Assembly: GCF_001305575.3 (NCBI RefSeq)
Contig: NZ_CP012373.2
Span: 2,924,261-2,988,260 of the forward strand
DNA length: 64,000 nt
Origin: Beggiatoa leptomitoformis
GTDB taxonomy: Bacteria; Pseudomonadota; Gammaproteobacteria; Beggiatoales; Beggiatoaceae
Direction of reading: 5' to 3'
Below the pieces are notes generated by a model. That model was not told where the DNA came from. It did no database searches and saw only the letters and a list, made by a program, of their open reading frames with translations. Every line of letters starts with the position of its first letter. Position 1 is the stretch's first letter. Shown here piece by piece: positions 34,142 to 42,412 of this stretch. The position numbers were made by a program, and so were the translations under genes.

Positions 34142-34170
34142 GTTTCCTCCTGAATTACGATTGGATTAGT

Positions 34171-34200
34171 GACATAATATGTCTTAAGACATAATATGTC
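34171..34200. promoter_or_regulatory. Tandem operator of the DUF2170-pspA operon
   Basis: Two exact copies of GACATAATATGTC (34171-34183 and 34188-34200) are separated by TTAA. Each is itself a palindrome (GACAT-AAT-ATGTC) and the centres are 17 bases apart. This is the form of a site for two regulator dimers on nearly one and a half turns of DNA. It lies 30 bases upstream of the DUF2170 start codon, consistent with repression or activation of the operon. The regulator is not in this window. Confidence 0.75.
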
Positions 34201-34433
34201 AAGTGAGTATAAAAATCTTTTTATAAAAAAGGCTGTCAAATCTAGCACTTTTTGTATTGGAATAGGCAAAAGCAATGACATCACGCAACCTGAATCAAGA
34301 TTTTATTACGGTAAAATCACGGTTAAGATTTGCCAACAGAGATAATCCTGTTAAACAGAAAAATCAAGTAAATTACAGGATGGGTAATAAATATTATTGT
34401 AAAGTGCTTTTGTGACTGACGATATTCTCTTCT

Positions 34434-35216
34434 TTACCTATTCACAGGCATTCTATATTGATTCATGAAGGTTAGTGTTACTGTCTGTAAAGGTTCATCT
34501 AAAAAAGCGAGCGTTGTTTTGGCAATATCGTCAGGTACACCGCCATAAAATGCTTGAGCAATGCCACCCGTAATAGATGTTAGCGTATCGCAATCTCCCC
34601 CTAGAGAAACGGCGAGACGCAGGGCATTTTCAAAGTCTGTCGATTCTAAAAAAGCAATGATTGCTTCGGGTACTGTACCGCCACAGGAAACATCAAAACA
34701 GTAGTGAGGACGGATTTCGTCACAAGTTCGTTGTAAATCATAGCCAAATTCTTGTGTTATATGTGCTTTAATCTCAGCTTTGCTATGTCCTGTCCGTGCA
34801 AGGTAAATTGCGGTTGCGGTCGCTAACGCACCACGAATGCCTTCAGGGTGATTATGTGTTATTGCGGTGTATTCCGTCGCTTTTGCTAATACGGTATCTA
34901 AGGTATCAAACGCATAAGCAACGGCACTGATACGCATTGCTGCCCCATTTCCCCAGCTATTATAGGGATTGCTTTCAGCCTTTTCCGCCCAAGCACAAAA
35001 TCTTGCCCCATAGCCCGCATTAGGGTAACGATGATAGTAATCCTTTAGCGTTTCTGCCGCGTCTTTTTGTTGTAAAATCGCGTCGGCTAAAGCAATCGTT
35101 AATACGCTGTCATCAGTGAAATGGCAGTGTCGTTGAAAAAGCGGAAATGTGGTGGTTTTAATATTGTTCCACTCATAAATTGAGCCAACAATATCGCCTG
35201 TGATTGCACCTAACAT
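34434..35216 (-). CDS. ADP-ribosylglycohydrolase family protein, 260 aa
   Basis: The helical ARH fold is marked by MLGAITGDIVGSIYEWNN at the start, FTDDSVLTIALADAI (metal-binding TDDS) and AVSLGGDCDTLTSITGGIAQAFYGG (second metal site GGDCDT). It removes ADP-ribose from proteins or small molecules. It is the general bacterial type, not the DraG type that regulates nitrogenase, since the DraG N-terminus differs. GGAGG lies just upstream of the start. It follows yifB by 26 bases. Confidence 0.86.
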   Translation of the reverse strand: MLGAITGDIVGSIYEWNNIKTTTFPLFQRHCHFTDDSVLTIALADAILQQKDAAETLKDYYHRYPNAGYGARFCAWAEKAESNPYNSWGNGAAMRISAVAYAFDTLDTVLAKATEYTAITHNHPEGIRGALATATAIYLARTGHSKAEIKAHITQEFGYDLQRTCDEIRPHYCFDVSCGGTVPEAIIAFLESTDFENALRLAVSLGGDCDTLTSITGGIAQAFYGGVPDDIAKTTLAFLDEPLQTVTLTFMNQYRMPVNR

Positions 35217-35242
35217 CCTATCCTCCGACTGACTATGGTTGT

Positions 35243-36748
35243 TTATTTCATCCGTTCCATACGTCGATACGTAATCGCTTCGGTTAAATGTTGTGTACGA
35301 ATCTGTTCACTATCGCCTAAATCTGCAATGGTGCGCGCAACTTTTAAAATCCGATGCCATGCTCGCGCGGATAAGCCTAATTGTGCAATGGCCGCATCAA
35401 GCAGTCGTTCATCGTTTTCAGTAAGACGACAATATTGTTCAATCTCACGATTATTCATATAGCTATTGGGTCTGCTACAGCGTTGTAGTTGACGTTGACG
35501 TGCAGTAACCACTCGTTGTTGAACCTCTGTACTGCTTTCGCGTATGGTTTCGGTGCGTAATTCGGTGCGGGGTAAATTTGGCACTTCAATATGTAGGTCT
35601 ATACGGTCTAGTAAAGGGCCTGACAAGCGACCGCGATAACGACGAATTTGTTCTACTGAGCAATGACAGCGGGGGTCGCCTAAATAACCGCAAGGACAGG
35701 GATTCATGGCAGCAATTAGTTGAAAATGGGCAGGAAATTCTGCTTGTCTGGCAGCGCGTGAAATGACAATACGCCCAGATTCTAGCGGTTCACGTAGCAC
35801 TTCTAAGACTTTTTTATCAAACTCGGGTAATTCATCCAGAAATAAAATGCCATGATGTGCTAGAGAAATTTCACCGGGTCGTGGTTGACTGCCGCCACCG
35901 ACGAGCGCAATAGCAGAGGCGGTATGGTGTGGCGCGCGAAACGGTCTATGTCCCCATGTTTGCGGATTAAATCCTTGATTGGCAATGGAGGCAATTGCAG
36001 CGGTTTCTAAGGCTTCTTCTTCGGTCATTGGCGGTAAAATGGTTGCCATACGGCTGGCTAACATGGTTTTACCTGTTCCGGGTGGACCGAGCATTAAAAG
36101 ATTATGTCCCCCAGCAGCGGCAACTTCTAACGCCCGCTTTGCGTGATGTTGTCCACGGACTTCATTTAAATCAATTGGATGATGGGTATAAGTGGGGTGT
36201 GGAACGTTATCCATACAGTGGGGTGTAATGGGGGTTGTACCGTGTAAATGGGCGCAGATATCCAACAAATGTTTGATAGGGAGAATGGGCGTATTTCTAA
36301 CCATTGAAGCTTCATGTGCGTTGTCTGCGGGGACAACTAATTTGCGTTGTTTATCACGCACAGCCATTGCGACAGGAAGCACTCCACGTATAGGACGTAA
36401 TTCACCACTGAGGGCAAGTTCACCAATAAATTCATATTCACTCAGTTGTTGGCTGGGAATTTGTCCCGAAGCAGCAAGAATACCGATAGCAATTGCTAAA
36501 TCAAAACGCCCGCCTTCTTTGGGTAAATCGGCAGGGGCAAGATTGATGGTAACGCGCTGTAATGGAAAATCAAACTGGGTATTTAACAACGCGCTCCTGA
36601 CTCTGTCTTTGCTTTCCTTTACGGCGGCTTCGGGCAAGCCCACAATCGATAAACTGGGTAAACCACCTGTTAAATGGACTTCAATCGTCACAGGAATTGC
36701 TTGTATGCCGACTTGTGCGCGACTATGAACAACGGATAGAGCGTACAG
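35243..36748 (-). CDS. yifB: YifB/ComM family Mg-chelatase-like AAA ATPase, 501 aa, CTG start
   Basis: Domain order is the family's: ChlI-like N-terminal region (VEVHLTGGLPSLSIVGLPEAAVKESKDRVRSA), AAA core with GPPGTGKTML and LFLDELPEF, the cysteine cluster AMNPCPCGYLGDPRCHC, and the C-terminal helical part. ComM acts as a branch-migration helicase in natural transformation. The obvious GTG at 36691 would cut 19 conserved residues (YALSVVHSRAQVGIQAIPV). Reading further upstream in frame gives a CTG at 36748 with GGAG nine bases before it, and then a stop, so the protein must start at a non-ATG codon. 501 residues equals the family length (~506). Confidence 0.85.
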   Translation of the reverse strand: MYALSVVHSRAQVGIQAIPVTIEVHLTGGLPSLSIVGLPEAAVKESKDRVRSALLNTQFDFPLQRVTINLAPADLPKEGGRFDLAIAIGILAASGQIPSQQLSEYEFIGELALSGELRPIRGVLPVAMAVRDKQRKLVVPADNAHEASMVRNTPILPIKHLLDICAHLHGTTPITPHCMDNVPHPTYTHHPIDLNEVRGQHHAKRALEVAAAGGHNLLMLGPPGTGKTMLASRMATILPPMTEEEALETAAIASIANQGFNPQTWGHRPFRAPHHTASAIALVGGGSQPRPGEISLAHHGILFLDELPEFDKKVLEVLREPLESGRIVISRAARQAEFPAHFQLIAAMNPCPCGYLGDPRCHCSVEQIRRYRGRLSGPLLDRIDLHIEVPNLPRTELRTETIRESSTEVQQRVVTARQRQLQRCSRPNSYMNNREIEQYCRLTENDERLLDAAIAQLGLSARAWHRILKVARTIADLGDSEQIRTQHLTEAITYRRMERMK

Positions 36749-36754
36749 GGTTGG

Positions 36755-37039
36755 TTACTCCATTGCAGCAGGTGGAAAGGGCGTATGTGTTTCGCTCGCT
36801 TGTCGTGCTTCTAGCTGGGCGACAGTTGCTTCTAAGGCTTCTAGTTTGGCGCGTGTGCGGGCTAACACAGCGGTTTGTACGTCAAACTCTTCACGTGTCA
36901 CCAGATTCATCCGACGAAAAGTTGCTTCCATCGCTAACCGTAAATTTTTTTCTGCGTCTTGTTGCAGTTGAATGGCCCCTTTGGGCAATGCTGTGACAAA
37001 CTCTTTAAATAAGGCTTCAAAATGATTGGGGTTTAACAT
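36755..37039 (-). CDS. ubiK: UbiK ubiquinone biosynthesis accessory factor (BMFP family), 94 aa
   Basis: A short coiled-coil protein: NPNHFEALFKEFVTALPKGA, then RLAMEATFRRMNLVTREEFDVQTAVLARTRAKLEALEATVAQLEA, the hallmark of UbiK/YqiC. It assists the hydroxylation complex in ubiquinone biosynthesis. GGAG precedes the ATG. It lies 6 bases before the yifB start codon in the same direction, matching its frequent neighbourhood. Confidence 0.92.
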   Translation of the reverse strand: MLNPNHFEALFKEFVTALPKGAIQLQQDAEKNLRLAMEATFRRMNLVTREEFDVQTAVLARTRAKLEALEATVAQLEARQASETHTPFPPAAME

Positions 37040-37213
37040 TTTTAAAACTCCTCATACGTCAAGTGGAACAAAAGAATTTTTGCCATTTTCATGGGTTATT
37101 CACAAAACATGCGATAGAATCAACCCATTGTAACGAATATTTTGTTGTTTGAAAGGCGGATTATTATTTTGCTATTTTATGTATATATCGCTGACTTGTC
37201 ATAGGAAACCATT

Positions 37214-38224
37214 ATGCCCGATTTTTGGCAATCTTCAGGGATTCATTTATTAACGGTCAATTCAGACGGACAGTTAGTGGTGACGGATGATTTTTTACGT
37301 GCCTATTTGTTGCGTCCTGAAATGCGTCCTTTAGCAGAGGCCTGTGAGGCAGAAAAAACCTTACATCAACGGCTGTTAGATAATCCGCGTTTAATCATAG
37401 ACCCTGTGCAAATCGCTACGATTGTGGATGCTGTTGCGCGGGAAAATTATGGTTATGTCTTATATTTTCGGGATTTATTATTGCAATACAATAGTATTGA
37501 AGCGTGTTATTTGAGTTTATTTCGTCAACCAGACAGTCAAGTTCCGCCGCTTTTTGTTGACCAACTGGTGCATGTTATTTTGCGCCATATTTTAGCAAAT
37601 ACACAAAATCCATTGGAAATACGGGCGGCAGAGTTATTTTTTCGGACACAAAAAGTAAGCACTGAACAGAATATCTTGCTCGCAGATGAAGAAATTGTAG
37701 AGATGCGTGCGACATTAGACGGTTATGGTTCAGTCAGCCATCTTGTTGTTGGCGCAAAAGCGATGGCGAGTTCTATCGAATTAGCAGTATTAACAACGGA
37801 AAATGCCAGTATTTATTGGGAACGTGATGAGCAATATGACACGGTGTTAAATATTAGTGCCGAATCTAGTGGGTTAACTGCGTTATGCCGTGTATTGGAA
37901 AAATGGATTAATCACTTTTACGGGATAGTCACTCGCATCACACCGCTTAAAGCCATTAAAGAGGAACAATGGGCATGGCATATTGGATTAGATATAGACA
38001 GTATGCAGTTGTTAAATGATTTGTATCAACAAAAAACGGTTTCTGACCGACGGATTCAACAATTGTTAGCCTTGTTTAAATTAGAATTTTTAGATGTCTC
38101 TATGGTTGACCCAAAGATTGCTGATCGTCCTATTTATTTAGCCATCGCAATGGATAAAGAACAATGTGTGCAAATCAAGCCCCAAAATTTACTGGTTAAT
38201 TTGCCATTAGCCGCTGCAAGTTGA
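37214..38224 (+). CDS. DUF6352 family protein, 336 aa
   Basis: The start MPDFWQSSGIHLLTVNSDGQLVVTDDFLRAYLLRPEMRPL and the body (LHQRLLDNPRLIIDPVQIATIVDAVARENYGYVLYFRDLLL) match the conserved proteobacterial family DUF6352. No membrane segment, no signal peptide and no catalytic motif can be seen. Function unknown. AGGA precedes the ATG. Single gene, convergent with the AapJ-like gene. Confidence 0.8.
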   Translation: MPDFWQSSGIHLLTVNSDGQLVVTDDFLRAYLLRPEMRPLAEACEAEKTLHQRLLDNPRLIIDPVQIATIVDAVARENYGYVLYFRDLLLQYNSIEACYLSLFRQPDSQVPPLFVDQLVHVILRHILANTQNPLEIRAAELFFRTQKVSTEQNILLADEEIVEMRATLDGYGSVSHLVVGAKAMASSIELAVLTTENASIYWERDEQYDTVLNISAESSGLTALCRVLEKWINHFYGIVTRITPLKAIKEEQWAWHIGLDIDSMQLLNDLYQQKTVSDRRIQQLLALFKLEFLDVSMVDPKIADRPIYLAIAMDKEQCVQIKPQNLLVNLPLAAAS

Positions 38225-38380
38225 TAATGAAATATCATTTAAAATCAAGATATTCATCCCTAGCATTAGAAGAATTTATAGGCTACCAGCGGTATGAAGC
38301 AGCGTTATATTACAAATACAAAGCATATTACGGTTATATATTTTATATCGGAAAGAAAATTTAGCGCATGAAATCAACAA

Positions 38381-38406
38381 TCAGGGGCGAATAGATCCAC
38401 CCCTGA
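38381..38406 (-). terminator. Candidate terminator downstream of the AapJ-like gene
   Basis: TCAGGGG/CCCCTGA is a 7-base stem with a 12-base loop, 11 bases after the stop codon, followed on the minus strand by a T-rich tract. Modest evidence. Confidence 0.5.
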
Positions 38407-38416
38407 ACAGGTGTGG

Positions 38417-39439
38417 CTAACGAATGGGTGGCGCGTATTGAATACCGCCTGTTGTCCATAATGAATTTAAACCACGCGCGATTTTTAATGGTGAGCCTTG
38501 ACCAACATTGCGTTCAAAGATTTCTCCATAGTTACCGACTTGTTTAACCATTTTATAAACCCAATCATTTGGCACACCTAATAATTCACCCATATTGCCT
38601 TCCATCCCTAACAAACGCGCAAGGGCGGGATTAGCATTTTTCTTTAGCACATCAATATTAGTGCTACTGATGCCTGCTTCTTCTGCATTAATTAACCCAA
38701 ACAATGTCCATTTCACCACATTAAACCATTCACTATCCCCTTGACGCACTGAAGGGCCTAAAGGTTCTTTAGAAATAACTTCAGGTAAAACAACTGCAGC
38801 ACTAGGGTCCTTGAGTTTTATACGCAAGGCATATAATTGCGATTGGTCACTTGTCAACACATCACAACGTCCTGTTTCAAAACCTTGTGCGGTTTGGTCA
38901 GAATTATCAAAAGTAATCGGCGTGTATTTCATGCCTTTCTCACGAAAATAATCCGCTAGATTTAATTCCGTTGTTGTCCCTGCTTGAATGCAAACCGTTG
39001 CGCCGTCTAACTCTAAGGCACTTTTCACCTCTAATTTTTTACTCACTAAAAACCCTTGACCATCATAATAAATCGTTCCCACAAAATTTAAGCCTAAAGA
39101 GGTGTCGCGGGTTAAAATCCAAGTCGTATTACGGGACAAAATATCAACTTCACCCGATTGCAATGCAGTAAACCGTTCTTTAGCATTCAACGGGGTAAAT
39201 TTTACTTTGCTCGCGTCACCAAACACCGTCGCCGCGACAGCCCGACAAAAATCGACATCTAAACCTGTCCAATTCCCTTTATCATCAGGGCTAGAAAACC
39301 CCGGTAGTCCTGTATTAACACCACATTGCACAAAACCTTTCTTTTTAACCGCGTCAAACGTTGTGCCTGCATGAGCAATACTGCCTGATATTAGCAAAGC
39401 AAACGCCGCCCCAACTGCTAATAATTGTCGTACTTTCAT
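38417..39439 (-). CDS. aapJ: AapJ-like periplasmic amino-acid-binding protein, 340 aa
   Basis: A signal peptide (residues 1-24, ending SIAHA) precedes a family 3 solute-binding protein. Diagnostic segments are VKKKGFVQCGVNTGLPGFSSPDDKGNWTGLDVDFCRAVAA, LLSRNTTW-type ILSRNTTWILTRDTSLGLNFVGTIYYDGQGFLV, and EPLGPSVRQGDSEWFNVV, all typical of the general L-amino-acid binding protein AapJ. The permease and ATPase genes (aapQMP) are not adjacent, at least on this side within the window, so the gene appears solitary here. Confidence 0.9.
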   Translation of the reverse strand: MKVRQLLAVGAAFALLISGSIAHAGTTFDAVKKKGFVQCGVNTGLPGFSSPDDKGNWTGLDVDFCRAVAATVFGDASKVKFTPLNAKERFTALQSGEVDILSRNTTWILTRDTSLGLNFVGTIYYDGQGFLVSKKLEVKSALELDGATVCIQAGTTTELNLADYFREKGMKYTPITFDNSDQTAQGFETGRCDVLTSDQSQLYALRIKLKDPSAAVVLPEVISKEPLGPSVRQGDSEWFNVVKWTLFGLINAEEAGISSTNIDVLKKNANPALARLLGMEGNMGELLGVPNDWVYKMVKQVGNYGEIFERNVGQGSPLKIARGLNSLWTTGGIQYAPPIR

Positions 39440-39784
39440 GAAAATTCCTTGTGATTAACTGAACGGTACAGGTGAAAAAACAGTTCTGTTACGGCTGTTA
39501 CTAAAACGCAACACTTTTATACTGCGTATTCTTTACGCATATTTCAACCATTTATTTTATGAATACAACTAAATATCTATATTTATCCAGTTTACACACA
39601 CATTTTTATCTTATTTAAATCAAAATATTAGAATTTATTTTGACATACTCAATGGAATATCATAATTTACCCCCTCATAATAATTATGCGACTAAGTGAT
39701 TAGTACAGATTTAAGAAAATGGTTACCAACTAAAACGTATAATAATATTTTCCTTTTAATTTCTATGACTCACGGCATCCTCTA
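39440..39784. other. Intergenic stretch, divergent promoters
   Basis: No gene or repeat is seen. It must contain the promoters of the divergent aapJ-like and response-regulator genes. A TTGACA at about 39640 is a possible -35 box for the plus strand, but the -10 match is weak. Confidence 0.4.
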
Positions 39785-41137
39785 ATGACCATTTTATACC
39801 CTGAAAGAACCAGTCGCATCATGATTGTTGACCGTTCAGAAGTGGCGCGGTCAATTATTTCTCATATTTTACAAAAAGAAATGCCCGATGCGTATATTGT
39901 TACTTCTGGCAGTGCTGAAGAAGCCCTAGAATATTTGCATCGTGAGAAATTTGATTTAATCACGACAGCTTTGCTCTTACCCGGATTAGACGGTTTAGAT
40001 TTATGTCATGAAGTCCGCAAAAGTGATAAGCAACACTTAACCCCTGTCATTGTGGTCTCTAGTGATGCGGATACACGTTTATTGCGCGAAGGATTTTCAG
40101 CAGGGGTAACAGACTACTTTAATAAATCATTAGGTTATAAAAGATTAGTAGAATTTATTAAAGATGTTTGTCAACGTCATGCGGGGTTAGTTGGGCGCGT
40201 GTTGTACATAGAAGACAGCCCCAGTACTGCGCAAAGTACCATTACCCTCATGGAAAAACATGGCTTATACATTACCCATGTCACCAGTGGTGAAGATGCC
40301 TTACGCCTGTTAAAAAAGGCACAAAATTCACCCGATTCACCCGATGTTGAACAATACGATATCGTCTTTACCGACTTCTTTTTAGAAGGGCAAATGACGG
40401 GGGGGGATTTACTCTACGCAATACGTACACAACTGCACTATTCCCGCCAAGAAATGCCTTTATTAGTTATTACGATTGAAGATAATCAAAAATGTCAGGC
40501 GGAAATCTTTCATGCAGGCGCAAATGATTTTATTACCAAACCTGTGATTGAAGAGGTTTTAATTGCCCGTTTAAAATCCCTGCTGTTGGTTAAACATCAA
40601 TACAATGTGCTTAAACGGTATTCTAAAGACATGTATCAATTGGCAACGACCGATAGTTTAACGGGGGTACGCAATAAACGTTTTTTGATGGATGAGGGGC
40701 CTGCGTTTATTCATCAACATAAGCAAATATGTTTAATGATGATAGATATAGACCATTTTGAAATCATTAACGACGTACAAGGTCATATTATTGGCGACCA
40801 TATTTTGCACGTTATTGGACGGTTTTTACTAAGTTATTTCGCTGATGACGTGATGCTTGTGCGCTTTGCGGGTAAAAAATTTACCGCACTTATTCCAAAT
40901 GCGGGGCTGGATAAAGGAAAAGTTATTGCGGAAAATTTGCGCTTAAAAATGCTGGAATTAAAGCCAGAAAGTATTGATATTACCGTTAGCGTGGGTTTAA
41001 CGTCTTCTGAAGGCGTTGCAGAAACCACGTTAGCAACCTTAATTTCTGATGCCGACAGCGCGTTACATACCGCCCAAATTCAGGGCTATAATCGCACTTG
41101 CTTGTGTGTCACCCATAAAAATATTACGGCAGCATAA
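39785..41137 (+). CDS. Two-REC response regulator with degenerate GGDEF domain, 450 aa
   Basis: Receiver 1 (~10-125) and receiver 2 (~135-270) are followed by a GGDEF-type domain (~290-445). Receiver 1 has its phospho-acceptor Asp replaced (DLITTALLLPGLDG, alanine at the Asp position), while receiver 2 keeps it (VFTDFFLEGQMTGG). The GGDEF signature reads RFAGKKFTALIP, so diguanylate cyclase activity is not expected. It may act as a scaffold or bind nucleotide. The receiver pair followed by GGDEF resembles PleD-type proteins. Confidence 0.85.
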   Translation: MTILYPERTSRIMIVDRSEVARSIISHILQKEMPDAYIVTSGSAEEALEYLHREKFDLITTALLLPGLDGLDLCHEVRKSDKQHLTPVIVVSSDADTRLLREGFSAGVTDYFNKSLGYKRLVEFIKDVCQRHAGLVGRVLYIEDSPSTAQSTITLMEKHGLYITHVTSGEDALRLLKKAQNSPDSPDVEQYDIVFTDFFLEGQMTGGDLLYAIRTQLHYSRQEMPLLVITIEDNQKCQAEIFHAGANDFITKPVIEEVLIARLKSLLLVKHQYNVLKRYSKDMYQLATTDSLTGVRNKRFLMDEGPAFIHQHKQICLMMIDIDHFEIINDVQGHIIGDHILHVIGRFLLSYFADDVMLVRFAGKKFTALIPNAGLDKGKVIAENLRLKMLELKPESIDITVSVGLTSSEGVAETTLATLISDADSALHTAQIQGYNRTCLCVTHKNITAA

Positions 41138-41227
41138 CGCTTATTCATACCCAGTGAATTGTCTGAATCAGAATTTATCAATAATAACGCCCTCCTGAGA
41201 AAAGGTGCTGATTTAGACAATGCGTCT

Positions 41228-42214
41228 TCAAAGCGACGGCTTTGAAACGCGCAACCGTTTTTGACATATTTTAAAATAGTCATTGTCTAGTTCAAATCCC
41301 ACAAAGCGACGTTTTAACTGCACACTCGCAACGCCTGTGCTACCACTGCCCATAAAAGGGTCTAAGATAAGTTGCCCGTCAAAACTGACTAAATTAACTA
41401 GATGGTGCATCAATTCTATGGGTTTTACGGTTGGGTGTTTATTAAACGTGTCCACGGATTGACGGACTTTTGGCACGACAAAAAACTTATCATAACCATC
41501 GCCCCATTCTTCAACCCGTAAAATATTAGCCGTTACGCGCCCTTGTGGATGAGGATTGTGTCCTACTTTGCCTTCCCCTTGCGCATAAGGAATTCGGGTT
41601 TGCTCCAAATTTAATACGCCCGTCCCATACTTAACGACATTTTTTGCAACCGTTAAGCCTATTTCTAAGGGTTTTTGTACCAAAATAATGGGTTCATAGG
41701 CAGGTTTTATACCCAAGCCCGCCCCTTTATATTTCATCCCTAAGGTAGAGCAAGGCGTGCGTTTTAGTTTTTTCTTGGTTGCATAATAATTCTCCGCGCC
41801 CCCTTTTTTATAGCCTTGTACATAGTCATACTCCCCCACGACATGGCTTTCTACCCCCAATTCTTTATCAATATCTAACGCAACATCCCGACTTTTGGGC
41901 ATACCATTCAAATAACCCCAAAAAATCACATCTTTGATAATAAAGCCATTATCTTCTAAATCCACCATTAAACGGTGCATCAGCCGAACGGAAGAAAACA
42001 CCAAACCAAATGCCCCCTGTTTTAACACCCTTAAAGTATCTGCCCAAATTTGTTTATCAGGTAAATCCTTGTCCCAATAATGATTTTGGTATGAAATACC
42101 ATACGGTGGGTCGGTAATAAGCGCGTCTATGGTGTTGTCGTCTAACACAGATAAGCCATAACACGATTGATTAAATATTTTATAGGGTTTGGAATGGGTC
42201 AACGTAAACATCAT
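41228..42214 (-). CDS. Site-specific DNA N6-adenine methyltransferase (beta class), 328 aa
   Basis: The catalytic motif IV is DPPYGISYQNHYWDKDL near residue 35, and the SAM-binding motif I is LDPFMGSGSTGVASVQL near residue 290. The order catalytic motif, target recognition region, then FxGxG motif identifies the beta class. The target-recognition region (~120-240) is unlike any I can name, so the sequence it modifies is unknown. No restriction enzyme gene lies nearby. The start may be M1 or M2 (42214 or 42211). Confidence 0.9.
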   Translation of the reverse strand: MMFTLTHSKPYKIFNQSCYGLSVLDDNTIDALITDPPYGISYQNHYWDKDLPDKQIWADTLRVLKQGAFGLVFSSVRLMHRLMVDLEDNGFIIKDVIFWGYLNGMPKSRDVALDIDKELGVESHVVGEYDYVQGYKKGGAENYYATKKKLKRTPCSTLGMKYKGAGLGIKPAYEPIILVQKPLEIGLTVAKNVVKYGTGVLNLEQTRIPYAQGEGKVGHNPHPQGRVTANILRVEEWGDGYDKFFVVPKVRQSVDTFNKHPTVKPIELMHHLVNLVSFDGQLILDPFMGSGSTGVASVQLKRRFVGFELDNDYFKICQKRLRVSKPSL

Positions 42215-42361
42215 GCAGTTGCTTTCTAGGGTAATCAGTTAAAAATGCACATTTTTGTTAAACTCAAAGCTCATGGATTAGAGCGTTTGCAACGGTGGCA
42301 CATAACGCGGATATCACGGCTTGACGTGATGTTATCCCTTATTGTCTGAACAATAAAACGC

Positions 42362-42394
42362 AGACCTAGTCAATTTTTAAAACGGACTAGGTCT
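42362..42394. terminator. Strong hairpin downstream of the giant adhesin gene
   Basis: AGACCTAGTC and GACTAGGTCT form a perfect 10-base stem with a 13-base AT-rich loop. The giant gene ends at 42413 on the minus strand. There is no clear T tract on either side; the methyltransferase gene lies about 150 bases to the left. Confidence 0.6.
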
Positions 42395-42412
42395 TTATGC
42401 TTAATTTACCTC

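Noticed and set aside
34434-35216. The ADP-ribosylglycohydrolase as DraG, the nitrogenase-reactivating enzyme
   Set aside because: Its N-terminus and length fit the general ARH type, no draT gene is near, and it is in an operon with yifB and ubiK.
36192-36728. 178-codon plus-strand frame in yifB
   Set aside because: Antisense to strongly conserved yifB coding sequence.
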